The notes below the pieces were generated by a model. It did no database searches. It saw nothing but the letters and a program-made list of their open reading frames with translations, and was not told the origin of the DNA. From Monocercomonoides exilis (lineage: Eukaryota; Preaxostyla; Oxymonadida; Polymastigidae), in the NCBI GenBank assembly GCA_001643675.2, contig LSRY02000008.1, positions 1,127,501 through 1,191,500 of the forward strand: DNA of 64,000 bases, read 5' to 3'. Below, piece after piece: positions 21,484-33,540 of the stretch. A program made the translations under genes and the position numbers. Position 1 is the stretch's first letter, and the number at the start of each line of letters is the position of its first letter.

Positions 21484-21992
21484 TCCAAAATTTCATGTTT
21501 TGACAATCAAATAGAGAAGCGGTTGCCAGAAATAGCTCTGTCATTCATTTACACACTTGAAGATGGCGGGAGGGAAAAATAGATGGATAAAGAGAGAGAA
21601 AGAAAGAGAGAGAGAGAGATCAGGTTTGCTCCTTTGAGGATGTCTTGCCGAAGGACAAAGAAAAGAAAAGAAAGAAAAAATTCTTGCACCTGAAAATGAG
21701 CTGATGGTGCAAACTCAAATCACACTGAAATGATGCTCAAAGCGAATAGTGACTTCCATTCTGCACAGAATGGAAAAACGGGCAATGTCTCACACATGCA
21801 GGCAAATGAGTGCTGAACATTTCTCTTGGCTGTCTGACAAAATTCGTTTTTGAATGACTTTTCCGAATATGTGCGACTATTTCGCTCACTTGCCAGAAAT
21901 CTTCCAAAAATGTATCAGCTGTAAACCAGAGCCTCGTTGTTGAATGCAAAAGAAATAGATCCTCAATTATTGTTCAATTATTCTCGCACTTT
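21484..21992. other. 3' flank of the large surface gene
   Basis: It contains an AG-rich stretch (about 21575-21625, GAGA and AAAG repeats) and no convincing gene. The short - strand open frame at 21737-21949 has no recognisable feature. Confidence 0.4.
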
Positions 21993-24900
21993 TTATGCAA
22001 CTTCATCCCTCATAATTTCTTTCATCCGTTTTTTCACCTCTCCCAGCGTGGGCCTTCCCCTCGCATCATCCATCCACATCCTCTCCATCACCTCAATCAG
22101 CTCCTCTCCCTCAATCCCTTCCGTCAGCGGACGCACCCCATCCCTCATCATCTCCTGCGCTTCCTCTGCATCACACTCGCTCAACGGCTCTTCCCCTGTT
22201 GTCATTTCATGGAGAATCAGTCCAAGTGTGAAAACAACTGCTTTTCCAATTCCCTCATCTCCCACTTCCTCTTCATCATCTTCATTTTCGCTGTTAAGTT
22301 CAGGCGCCTTCCATCGCTTCATTTCTTCCTTCTGCTTTTCATCCTCCAATTCTTCATTCAATAGGTATATTTCATTTTCGTTCCCTTCTTCAACAAAGAT
22401 TGTATATGGACACAATTGTTTCCCCATCATTTCCACCCTTTCGTCTTTAACTGATATCAAATGCTCAAATACCTCTGCAACTGCCATCACCACTTCCTTC
22501 CCATCAACAACATCCATTGCTCTTGTTCCCAGTGTGAAATCCCCTTCAACAGAATGAATCATCGAGTATAATGTTTTGATGTTCTTTTTCTCTTTCTCTC
22601 GAAATGGCTTCTTTGCTGATATCACATTGAGTGAATGAGATTTTGGTGCCCCAGCAGCAGAATCATTCTCGGAAAATGGCAATGAAGATTCCAAATCTGG
22701 AAGATCGTTTTCATTCAGTATTTCATCATTGTTCATTGACGGAGGCTCTGGAAGATCTTCTTCATCGTTGTCAATGAGAAGCGGAATTTGGCTTGTCATC
22801 CCTTCCAGCAATGTCGATGGCATTTCACTCATCTCAAAGCTTCTTCCATTGTTTTCCCTTCTTCTCCTCTCCATCTTCTGCATTATCTGCTCATTTTCCA
22901 AAATTTCTTTCTCAACTTTCTTTTCCACTTCTCTTAGTTTCCTTCGCAAAAGCACAACAACCACAACAAATAAACCAACAAAAATTAAAAGAGCAGCAAT
23001 GCACCCAATAAAGGCAAATAAACTCCATTCAATCCCGCTCACTCCTTTACAATCTTTGCAGCCTCCTTCTGAAATTCTATCATCTCCAGTTGAAGGAGAA
23101 ACAGTTTTATTTATCACAACCAATTTATTAGAGGATAATGAATTCCCTTTCCCAAACAGAATGCTCATGCTCACTTCTGTTTTCTTTCCCATCACTTCCA
23201 CCTGCTCTGACGTGATAACCGAATGAATTTCGTTTTCTGAAACACACTCATTTTCTTCTATCTTTTGTGTTTGGATCAGTTCAACGTCCCCGTCTTTCAT
23301 GCTTATCTTCAGCGACAAGTTGCACGGAAGAAGCAGCTTCCCCCGGATGCTCAAGTCCATGCCCCCACTCGCCTGTGTTGTGTTCTTCACTTCTTCCAGA
23401 ACTGGGATGAAAAATGATGATGTTCTTTCACTCGCTATCCCTCCCAATTGACATCCTTCGTCCAAAATCCAAAGCGATGAGTTATCTTTCAGTCCGTCTC
23501 CACCTTTCACACTTGCAACATTCAGCTCGCTGTTCCCTGTGCAGATCACATTCCTTCGCGCTGACGGATATCCCTCAACAGATGGATTGTTGTTCTCAAA
23601 CTTGCTGTTTTCTATCATCAAGCTGCCTCCACTCACCCACAGCCCTCCTTCTTTGCTCTTCATAACTGTTGTTTCCTTCATCTCCACATTGCTGTTTTCA
23701 ATGTCAATCAACGAGCCGCTCCATTCGCATAATTTCTCTCCTCTTCCTTGTTCTTCATTCACTGTCTCTGCTTCTTTCTCCTCTTTTTCTCCATCAAACA
23801 CACATATCTCAACCTTCACTTCCTTGGATCGCCTTATCTGCATCATGCTTCCCTTCTCCACCGAATTCGCGCTTTTTTCAAACGAGCAGTTCAGCACACT
23901 CACCTCCTGTTCTGCGTCTTCCATCGCAACAACACATCTTTCTGATGCTACACTCACATTCTCTATCCTCATGATCTTCATCACCACCTTCGCTTTTCCT
24001 CCAACACTCACAACATCTCCCTCACTTTTGATATTTGAAATGCTCGTTTCAAGCAGCGTCACATTCGATTCTCTGTTGAATAATAATATTGACCCTGTTG
24101 AGTGCAAATCTCTAAATGCTGAATCAAATATCCTCAGCTCTCCGCTTTCCACGCTCACAACCGAACTGCTCAGCTTCATGTCTTCTGCTGTTGCTGATGA
24201 GTAGAACTCGCATTTTTGGATCTCCATTGACCCGTTCTTCACTTTCATGATGTAGCTGTGAGAAGCCTCAAACGTATCTTCAAACTCGAATGAGCACCTC
24301 TCCACAGCGCTTTCATTTATAAACTCCATGATGCAATCCTTCTCTGCCGATTTCTCAATCTTAGATTTCAGCTTCACAATCGCCTGTGTCTTTTTGTATG
24401 AGTTCACATTCAGATCTCCAATCACACATTCCTTTGTCACAGTCCCTTCTCCGTCAATCAGAATCGCATTCATCACTCCTTGCTCAATGTGGTCAATCGC
24501 TTCGTTGATGCTGCTGCATGGGTTGCCCTGAGCTCCGCATCGTCTGCCATCATCCCCCGACCCATTCAAAAACACTTGAAGACCTTTGAAGAATGTGATC
24601 AGCGGAATAACATCCATGTCAGTTTTCCCCTCCGAATCACTCCCGCAGATGGAGTTGTTTGTGCCCAATGATTCCTGGTTGTAGTTCAGCGAGAACAGTG
24701 TTTCGTTGATCTGGTGCCCAATTGAATGGCATTTGATGAATATGTCTTTCCCCACAAATGCGTCGTTCAGCCTGAACAAGATATTCACAATCTTGAAATT
24801 CAGTGATGGAATCTGACTTTCATCATCAATGTTAACATTTCGTGGGTCTGCTCCATCGATATACAGCCCTCCACCGCGCCCTGATCCCGTCGAGCATCTG

Positions 24901-27900
24901 CATGTCGAAAATGAGCTGCCATTCACCTTCAAAACCGATTCTTCACTCATTAGCACCAATTTCATTCCTCCTCCTTCTGTGTTCGAATCGCTCCTGCACG
25001 TGGACATTGTGCAGTCTTCGATCGTGCATTTCATCGCATAATCAAACGATCCCAATTCAATCGCACTTGCTCTGCTTCCTTCGTTTATGATGTTTTCAAA
25101 CGAACAGTACACAACTTTCAACACAGGCTTGTTGCCATTCAAACGAGTGTTTTCATTTCCATTCATCTGGTTTTCCTCTTCTATCATCGAAGTCAGGCTA
25201 TTTTCTTTCAAAGTCGCTGATGAAATGTTCACATTCTGGATCGTCACCTGGCTCGCAGTTTGGCTGAATGCAATGAATCCTTTCAATTCGTTGATCTTAT
25301 TCAAAGTGCAGCTCTGAACTGCTGCGCTCCCTCCGTTCACTTTTATCAGGCAACACTCAAAACTTTCAACATTCCCGCCAGCTGACCCAAATGAGCAGTC
25401 CGTAACTGACAAGACTGAATTCGTTCCTGATGATTCAATGAATACTGCATGATTGGTGGTTGTGCTGGGTTTGGTGAACGAGACATTCACAAACGACAGA
25501 CTCACATTCGATGATATCATTGAATCTTTCAGATCATTCCCATCTTCATCAGATATTGTCACAGCTGTCCCTTTCTTTGTTCCTTTTATCACAACTGCTG
25601 GAGCCTCTGAATCTGGCAAAGTTGGCAACGAAGACAAGAATGATATCGAATGGCTCAGCAACCCTGAATCCCCAATGCTGATCTGGGATTCGCCTTTTCC
25701 AAGTGTCGAATATCTCAGTGATATCAGGTGATTGATCGATGAACACGGTGCTTCAGAAAAGCCACACCCACTGAAGTCTCCTCCTTTTTCATTCGATACA
25801 AACCCATCTTTGCTCCAGTTCCTCCACAAATACACAACCAATGGAATCACATATCCCTCATCTGTGCTTGCTCTCTCCCATCCACACAGCTCATCCAATG
25901 ACTTCTCATCACTTGCACTCAACCCCCATTTCAGTTGTTCGTTTGACATAACATCGTCCAGCTCATTTCCCGATATGAACACTTTCTTCCCTTTCCAAGC
26001 ATTGCACCTGCTGAATGTCACTCCTTCCATCTGAAATGATCCCATTGTATCTGCCAATTCAACAAACATCCCTCCTCCCATTCCTCTTCCTTTCTGCAAG
26101 TTGTCTTCTGCTGGCACCTGGCATCCTGTGAATGTTGCGCTTTTGATCTCCAAACTTCCTCCGTTCTCAGCTGAAATCATCATCCCTCCTCCTCTCATCC
26201 CACCTCCACCTGTGCATGTTGTTGAAATGCTGCAGTTATCCACAACTGCGCTTCCTCCTTCTTTTATCGCAGCACTGATGCAACCTCTTCCTTCTACGCT
26301 CCCACCTTCCACCGTCACTCCACTCACTCTGCTGTTCTTTATCTCCAGCTTCTCTCCATTGCTTATTGTTATTGGTGATTTGCCGTTCATCGTCAGTGTC
26401 GTTACACTTTCCATCATCAATCCATCCACAATCAGTTCTCCTCCCGCAACATTCAACACGTTGTATCCTATCTTTCCACCCGTAAATGCTCCACTTTCAA
26501 ATGACACTGAACAGCTCGCCAGACGCAGTGTTGATGATGAATGGATGAGTGCTCTTCTTCTCGAACTCAACTGTCCTTTCACAACAAATGAAATACTGCT
26601 TATAGTCAGAGAATTCGAACATCCGACAAACCAATCTTGTGTGCTTGATCCTTCTTCAACCACATTCACTTTCACCCTTGTTATCTCTTCTCCTGCTGTC
26701 ACTTTCCCCGAAACACTCACATCGAATGAAGGCCCGATGACTTCATCCTTTATTGATGATTCAGAAGAAACCTCAACTCTTTGGAAGCCTTTCGGAACTC
26801 GAGTGCTCATGCAATAATTGATTGTTTCACACCCAAACTTCTCAAATCCACAGTAGCTGTGATCCAATGCCCTCTCTCCGCTCCCATCGACAGTCAGCTT
26901 CGATTCGATGGTGAACAAATACACAAACAACGGAATCACTTTCTCTCCATTCCCATCCTCGCTCCCGCACAACTTCAGCACATCTGTTGGTATTTCGCTT
27001 GAATCAAAAAACTTAAATGTTGTTGCATCTATTTTTGAGTCCAACAGCACACCACTCCCACAGCTCACAAACACGTCTTTCCCATATTTTGCTTTGTTAA
27101 AAAATGAAGATGAAAATTTAACTTCTGATGCAATTTCCAACTTGCTCTTCGTGCTCAGCATCTCCAGCTGCAATCCTCCCCCTGTCCCTTCATTTGCTTC
27201 AAGCTTATTCGCCTCGCATCCATCGATTTTCGTCGATCCATTCACAACAACACTTCCTTCTCCCGTCACACTCACACACAACCCTCCTCCTCTTCCTTCT
27301 TTTCCGTCTTTTCCATGGCATTTGCAATTTTTAACTGTGCACGTGTCTATTTCAACTCTTCCATTTAGCCCAGCCCCTCTGTCCACACCAACTGTTCCAA
27401 CAACCCATCCTCCGTTCCCATATTTCTTTTCCACGCTTGAGACTTTGCATTCTGAAAAGCGCACAAAGTTCACGCCCCCGACAAACTGAACCAACGAGCT
27501 GCTTTCAAACACCAATGTCCGATCAATCAACAATTTTTCCAATATCATATCTCCTCCAATCGCCTTGACAAAGACATATCCAATTGAGTGATCCCCATCG
27601 TCATTCGATGAACAGACAACTGAGCATTCTGAGAGCGTAAGGAGCGTGGAATTTGCTAAAATCAGCGATGGAGCACCTGACAGAACCGTCGGAATGCTGA
27701 AATCGATGCTGCTGATGGAACATTCGCTCTGCACATCAATCAAATATTGAAGTCCAGTAGTTTCTGGATCAACAACCTTCACACTCTTTTCATTTCCGGT
27801 GCAAAAGATCTCCCATTTGTAAGCATCGCTCATCGACACTACTTCTGCCAGCTCCAATCCTGAATCAAGCTCGATTTTTTTATTCACACCTGCATATCGC

Positions 27901-30900
27901 AACTGAGCAGCGTGGGTGATGGTGGCACACGGATAATAAGCAAATCCGCAGAATTGCGAGTCATATCCTCCCAATTGGTTCTTTGCCTTCCCCACATGTG
28001 CAGCAGCCGGAAATGTGTCCAGAAACACATTCAGTGGGAATTTCTTCATATCTTCATCACTCCGATCGAATCCCTCCAGCTCGTCGAATGCCGATGTGTT
28101 TCGCGGAACATTAAACTTTGAAGAGGAGATGCCCCATTTCACACAATTGCTCCCATTCACAAACAGAAATTTCCCCCCCAATGTTGCTGTACAGCCTGAA
28201 AAGTCAACAGCCATCATCGAGATATCGAAGGCAGAACTTTCCCCGATATTTTCCAGATACAGCATCATCCCTCCTCCATATTTGTTACACTTGCATCTGT
28301 TCAATTTTGTTTCCTCGTTTGCCGCGGCTGTTGAACTCCCCACCCGCAACTTGCTTGAAGATGATTCCAACTCGACCTTGATCCCACCACCACTTCCACC
28401 CTTGCACTCGCATTCTTCGATTGTCACATTCTTGACCACAAACGTTTCTCCTGCCTTCACACTCTTTGCCACAACCACCCCATCTCCTTCAGTCAACTTC
28501 ACATTCGTCACCTTCACATTTGCCAGCACGCTGTCTCCTGATGCTGTGGCTGTCAGATACAGTGCAGATGACGACAATGACGACAATGAAGAAGAAGAAG
28601 GAGAAGAGAGATTCGGCTCAGAGAACAATGATTTTGAGACATTCATATTTATGATCTCCACATCGGTCATCAACAGCTGCGACAGCGGCACCACAAACAC
28701 TGACGACGACATCACATAGTTTCCTGAAGAAACACTCGTGGTGATCACAACATCCTCCAATGAGAGTGACCCACCCCCATCAGACACCGCAACCACGCTC
28801 GGCGAAGAAGGATTTGCATTTGAGTTGCAATCAACCTTCATGTGCAATAAACCAAGGTTTCCTGTCGTCACACTGAACAGCGTTCCTACCGATGAAAGGG
28901 CTCCTGTTCCAATCGAACATTTCTCTTTGTCTTTCCCAATGACAGAAATCTTCTTTGTCCCAATCTCAATCGTTGTTGTCTCGCTCGTGTGACTCCCTTC
29001 CAGCAGCGTGACTGACAGACTCACTTGAATCACGCTCCGAATGACTGCAACACCAATGGTTCTGCATGCGCTTGACTCATCCAATCCACACAGATCATCT
29101 TCACCACCACCACTCACTGCCACAAATCGATTGAGAATCCCTCTTTTCAGCCATTCCTTCTTTTCCGTGTGCTGGACTGACCACACGTTTGCATTCGAGA
29201 AGTTGTATGCATAGCACACTCTTTTGTCATCTGTGTTTGTGGTGTAGCATTCATAGAAAGGATTATTAGAAGATAAAAAGACGCTGTAGTGATCATGATA
29301 CATTACATCATGGCCGTAAGATGGGTTGTTAGAGCATTTGCACTCGTGGAAGAAAAGGAAATAACAATAGATTCCATCATCAGGTGCGGTTTGTCTGTAT
29401 GGATACAATCTCATTCCTCCACCATATGCAGTTGCAGAGCAAGAAATAAACTGAATGCTCCTCATTTTGAATTGTTCAGGTGCACTTCTACAAAACATAC
29501 CTCCGCCATAATTGTTCGTAAGTGAACATGAAGTGAAACTGCAGTCAAACACACACGCACTCTCCCCTCCTCCATTTTCTTCTCCAATGCATCCTGTTCC
29601 TGAAACCTGAAAATTATTAAGATGAAGACCTCCTCCATCGTGGTGTGCCTGACAATTCTGGAATTCACATCCGCTGATCCGAACACAAATTGTAATTGTT
29701 AAAATGCACATCCCTCCTCCAATCCATGTTCGAGCAGTGCATGAGTCGAATGTGTTATTTGTGATATCAACCGATTTGATGTTGTAGCAATGAATGCCTC
29801 CTCCCGAATAATACGCTTCACATCCACTGAACGAACAGTGCTTAATTGAAATTATAGCATTTGATTGACTGTACATGCAGATTGCACCACCACTTGACAC
29901 TCCGTCTTCCCATTTATTTTCTGTTCCAGTCGTCCTCGATCCGTTCCACTCGCACAAAATAAATGAGTTTGCTCCATTATCCGTTGTATTTTGTCTCTCT
30001 GGGTGTTTCTTATTAGTTTCAGTTCCAGTGTATTCGACATTTCTTGTTCGACAACACCCAATGAATGATGTGTTCGAAACAGATAAGGAAGCCAAGGGGC
30101 TGTTCAGAGAAGGAACAATCCCGCCATCATATGCATCACAAACAGACGAAAAGGAGCAACTATTCATCAAACAAGTGGTTTGGGTTAACATTGTGGTTGA
30201 AGGTGAACATGCCTCATTTGCTGTTGAGATGTTGAAAAAAGTGAGTCTGGAGAGGGATACAAGGGGTATAGAAGGCGATGAAAGGAATGGGGCTGATGAG
30301 ACACAAAAAGAAGTGAAGTGTGATTCACTCACCGAAATACTCCCTTCAATATCTTCTCCATATCCATCTCCTTCTCTTCCTCTTCCTCTTCCTCTTCCTC
30401 CCCCACCTTCTTTCTCACTCCCCGTCTGCCCCATCCTCCCCTCTCCTCCAAACAGTCTCCCACACACATTTCCTCCCCTTCCAACCCCTCTCAGCGTGAT
30501 GTTCCAAAACACCCCTCTGCACCCGCCCAGCTCAAACACCCCCGCCTCCTTGCTTCTCCCCATCTCCACACCACATCCCTTCACCACAACCACACTCCCC
30601 CTCATTCCACACACCTTACTCCCACACTTGCCTCCCATCAGCTCAATCTCCTTCAACTCAATTGATGAATTAATCAACTTCATCTTTCCGATGATTTGGC
30701 TTTGCTCACTTATTCGTCCATAATCTTTGAAAGAAAAAAGAGAATTTGAATTTCTGTATTTGATTTGTTTGATGTGCTTCACTTCATCCAGATTCTCATT
30801 ATTCTCTCCGTTTTTGAGCAATTCTTCATTGCCAAATGAACATGCATCTGAAAATGATAATTACAGGTTCACATCATAAAAATATTTAAATGGTAGAAAT

Positions 30901-31058
30901 TGCATACTTTCTTTCGATGCGTACTCATTCATATCACTGTTTTTATCATTGAAAACAACATTCGAACCAGGCGAATGATCGACTGTCGCAAATTGGCTGC
31001 AATGATATAAATTAATAATGTAAATAAATGCACATATTGATGCAATCAAATAGCTCAT
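21993..31058 (-). CDS. Giant beta-helix receptor-like surface protein with kinase-like tail (spliced, 3001 aa)
   Basis: Exon 1 (31058-30908) starts MSYLIASICAFIYIINLYHC, a signal peptide. Exon 2 (30847-21993) is open for 2951 codons and ends in TAA; splicing the 60-nt intron joins them in frame. Residues about 60-2600 are Gly/Cys/Ser-rich beta-helix rungs (C-x-F-x-x-C-x-A with GGG[IM]). About five modules of 360-410 residues start with a C-G-x-PC-x-[TS]-I motif near residues 636, 1018, 1382, 1744 and 2153. A TM helix (ALLIFVGLFVVVVVLL) lies near 2660-2685, followed by a basic stop-transfer and an acidic linker. The last 200 residues resemble a kinase C-lobe: RWKAPEL (near 2896), FTLGLILHEMTTGEEP and GRPTLGEVKKRM. 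I see no HRD or DFG motif, so a pseudokinase is likely. Predicted role: cell-surface recognition or adhesion with cytoplasmic signalling; ligand unknown. It is the only complete family member in the window. Confidence 0.9.
30848..30907 (-). other. 60-nt spliceosomal intron in the surface-protein gene
   Basis: On the - strand it begins GTATGC and ends TTATCATTTTCAG, with an AT-rich interior containing two in-frame stops. Removing it joins the codon phase exactly (exon 1 ends after the first base of an Asn codon) and links a signal peptide to the beta-helix frame. The alternative, starting inside exon 2, would leave a huge surface-type protein with no secretion signal. Confidence 0.8.
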
Positions 31059-31656
31059 GCAAAGTGTGAAATGCACAATCAAAAAATAGAATAATAAAAT
31101 AATGGAAGCGATGAATAATTTTATTTTCTTTTCCACAAATTTGATGTTAATCTCTTTTAACTCTACTAATTTATTTCTTTGTATGTTTTATTTTTATTTT
31201 ATTTTAAAGATCTGAATCATTCATTTAAAAAATATATTTAAGAAAAAAGTTTCTTAAAACTTCTAAAAATGAATATTAAACATTAAAAAGATAGACGAAT
31301 TGAGTGAATTTGAAAAAAAATAAAAACAAAATGAGCCAATTCATATCTCAAGTGCCATTAAGAAAGAAATATCAAAGAATCCATTCATGCTTCTCATTCC
31401 AATCATCATCAATGTTGTTTGATATTCATTAAATATTGAAATTTATTCTTTTTCCCTTTCTTTTTTTTCCCCTTTTCTCTCAATCTGTTTTGCCAATCTT
31501 CTTCACTCCACTCTCATCTCTCCTCTTCCATTCGCCTTTCTTCCCTCAAATTTCTTTCTGGCTGATATTCCTCTTCCTCCTCTTCTGTCTCATTCACTCA
31601 CCATTCTCTTTCTCTTACTTTCTTTTTTCTTTTCTTTTCTTTCTCCTCCTTTTTCA
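31059..31656. other. 5' flank and pyrimidine-rich tract
   Basis: 31059-31435 is AT-rich and presumably holds the promoter of the large gene. No motif could be assigned. 31436-31656 is strongly T/C-rich on the + strand. Confidence 0.4.
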
Positions 31657-32922
31657 TTGAATTTTCAATCAATTTCTTTTAGTTTCTCTTCTTCTTCTTC
31701 TTCTCCTTCTTTTACAATTTTCTCTCCTCTCTCTTTTTCTCTTTCTCTTTCTCTTTCTCTTTCTTTTCTAAATATTTCTTCTTCTTCTTCCTCTTCTTCT
31801 CTCTTATTGAACACAGACAACAGAGGAGGAAGAGAGAAAGGCGAAGTCACATCCAACAAGATCAATGATTTGTGCTTGAAACCAGCTGAAATGAGAGAAA
31901 GAGGAGGAAACGAAGAAGAAGATGATGAAGAAGATGAAGAAGAGGAAGAAAGAGAAGGAGAAGAAGAAGAAAGAGAAGGAGAAAATGATGAAAGAGAAGA
32001 AGTTAATGAAGAAGAAGAAGAAAGAGAAGAAGAAGATGATGAATTTATTGAAGAAGAAGAAGAAGAAGAAATTATTGAAGAACTAATATTATTTGGAGAT
32101 TTTGAAGAGGGAGAAGAAGAAATTTTCGAATTTGAAGAAAGAGACAAAGCAAAAGGAGATATATGCATCCAAAACAGAGAAGCAGGAAGAGAATAATGTG
32201 AAGAAAGATTTATTTCTGATAGTTTTTCAACAGAAAATGAAGAAGAAGAAGAAGAAAAAGAAAAAGGAGAAGAAGAAAGATCAGAAGAAGAAGATGAAAG
32301 AGAAAGAGAAGAAGAATTTAATGAAGAGGAAGAAGAAGATGATGATGATAATGAAGAAAGAGAAAGAGAAGAAGATGAAGAAGAATTAGAAGAAAATGAC
32401 GATGAATCAGAAGAAGAAGAAGAAAAAGAAAAAGGAGAAGCAGAAGAAAGATCAGAAGAAGAAGAAGAAGAAGACGAAAATGCAGAAGGTATTGAAGAAA
32501 GAGGAGAAGAAATTGAAGAAAATGAGAAAGAAGTTGAAGAAAATGAAGAAGATGTTGAAGAAGAAGGTGAAGTGGAAGAAGAAGAGGAAGAAGAAAAAAG
32601 TGTTGTGCGCAAAATATGTCTATTGGAGAAATTGAAGCTTTCGAATTGCATTTCTCCGAATGAGAATGTTCTAATGGGCTTATTTTGGAACTCATGTGAA
32701 GAAGAAGAAGATGATGATGATGGGCTGAAGAATAAAACAGCAAGGGAAAGGGGAAGAAGAAGAAGAAAGAGGAGGAGGAGGAGGAGGAGGAAAAGAAGAA
32801 AGAGAAGGAAGAGGAGAAGAAAAAGAAGAAAGAGAAGGAAGAGGAGAAAGGGAAGAAAAAGAAGAAGAGGAAGAAGTAATATTTGGTTGTTGTTCAATTT
32901 GTGTATCTATTTTGTTGTTTGA
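31657..32922 (+). CDS. Glu-rich low-complexity frame with one in-frame TAA
   Basis: One + strand frame is open from 31657 to 32922 except for a TAA at 32194-32196. It starts with a Ser/Phe-rich part, then becomes extremely acidic (GAA/GAT repeats). It includes a few ordinary segments (EERFISDSFSTEN; VVRKICLLEKLKLSNCISPN) and ends in an Arg-rich run. The - strand is open over almost the same span (410 codons, Ser/Phe/Leu-rich). Because purine-tract DNA is open in several frames by chance, coding is uncertain. The ordinary segments favour the + strand slightly. Confidence 0.3.
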
Positions 32923-33120
32923 TTGAGAAATTGTTTCCTTCGGAGAAATAGAAGAAGAATCCGGAGAAATACAAAGAGAAGAAGAGGAAGAAGAAGGTAA
33001 AAAAGAAGGTGAAGAGGAAGGTGAAAATGAAGGAAAAGAAGAAAAAGGAGGAGGAGAAGGAGGAGGAGGAGGAGGAGGAGGAGGAGGAGGAGGAGGAGAA
33101 GGAGTTGAAGAAGAAGGAAT
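31809..33120 (+). repeat. 1.3-kb polypurine tract (GAA/GGA-rich)
   Basis: Nearly uninterrupted purines occur on the + strand, as degenerate GAA, GAT, AGA and GGA repeats, with (GGA)n at about 32770-32800 and 33045-33100. It follows directly a 370-nt polypyrimidine stretch (31436-31808), giving a sharp strand-asymmetry switch. Such DNA can adopt triplex or other non-B structures (known property of homopurine tracts). Confidence 0.8.
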
Positions 33121-33324
33121 AAACGATGATGACGAACAAATCGGATAAGTTGATAGAAGGTTGAAAAATGTGAAGGAAAATGATAACAAATAAAAACAGA
33201 GAGTTTCGATGAAATTTCTATTTTTCATTTTTTTCTTCTTCTTCCTCTTTTAATTTTGCGTGTTCTTCTTCTTGCAAACAAAAACCCTCCAAATATTTTT
33301 TTCGCATTCATCTCAACCATCTTC

Positions 33325-33330
<6 letters not shown>

Positions 33331-33374
<44 letters not shown>
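33331..33374 (+). repeat. (CA)22 microsatellite
   Basis: A perfect CA dinucleotide run of about 44 nt, followed by a CT-rich stretch (33421-33446). It lies between the purine tract and the degenerate beta-helix gene. Confidence 0.95.
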
Positions 33375-33375
<1 letters not shown>

Positions 33376-33540
33376 CCCCATCGATGGTGCTGTCCTCCCC
33401 AACCTCAACAGCCCATCCACCTCTCTCTCTCTATCTCTCTCTCTGCCTTCAATGCCTCTTTTCTTCACCAAACACGCTCTTCACCAAATGCTGCTGTAAA
33501 ATATAACGGATCCTAAACCCAAAGAGCGAAACCTGTAAGA

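Noticed and set aside
21993-31058. Genome-wide TAA/TAG = Gln code, as known in some oxymonads
   Set aside because: The intact gene uses many CAA/CAG codons and has no in-frame TAA or TAG over 3001 codons, then ends in TAA. Reassignment at any appreciable frequency would leave some.
31665-32897. 410-codon - strand ORF rich in Ser/Phe/Leu
   Set aside because: It is the complement of a GAA/GAT purine tract, which is open in several frames by composition. No ordinary protein segment is visible in it.
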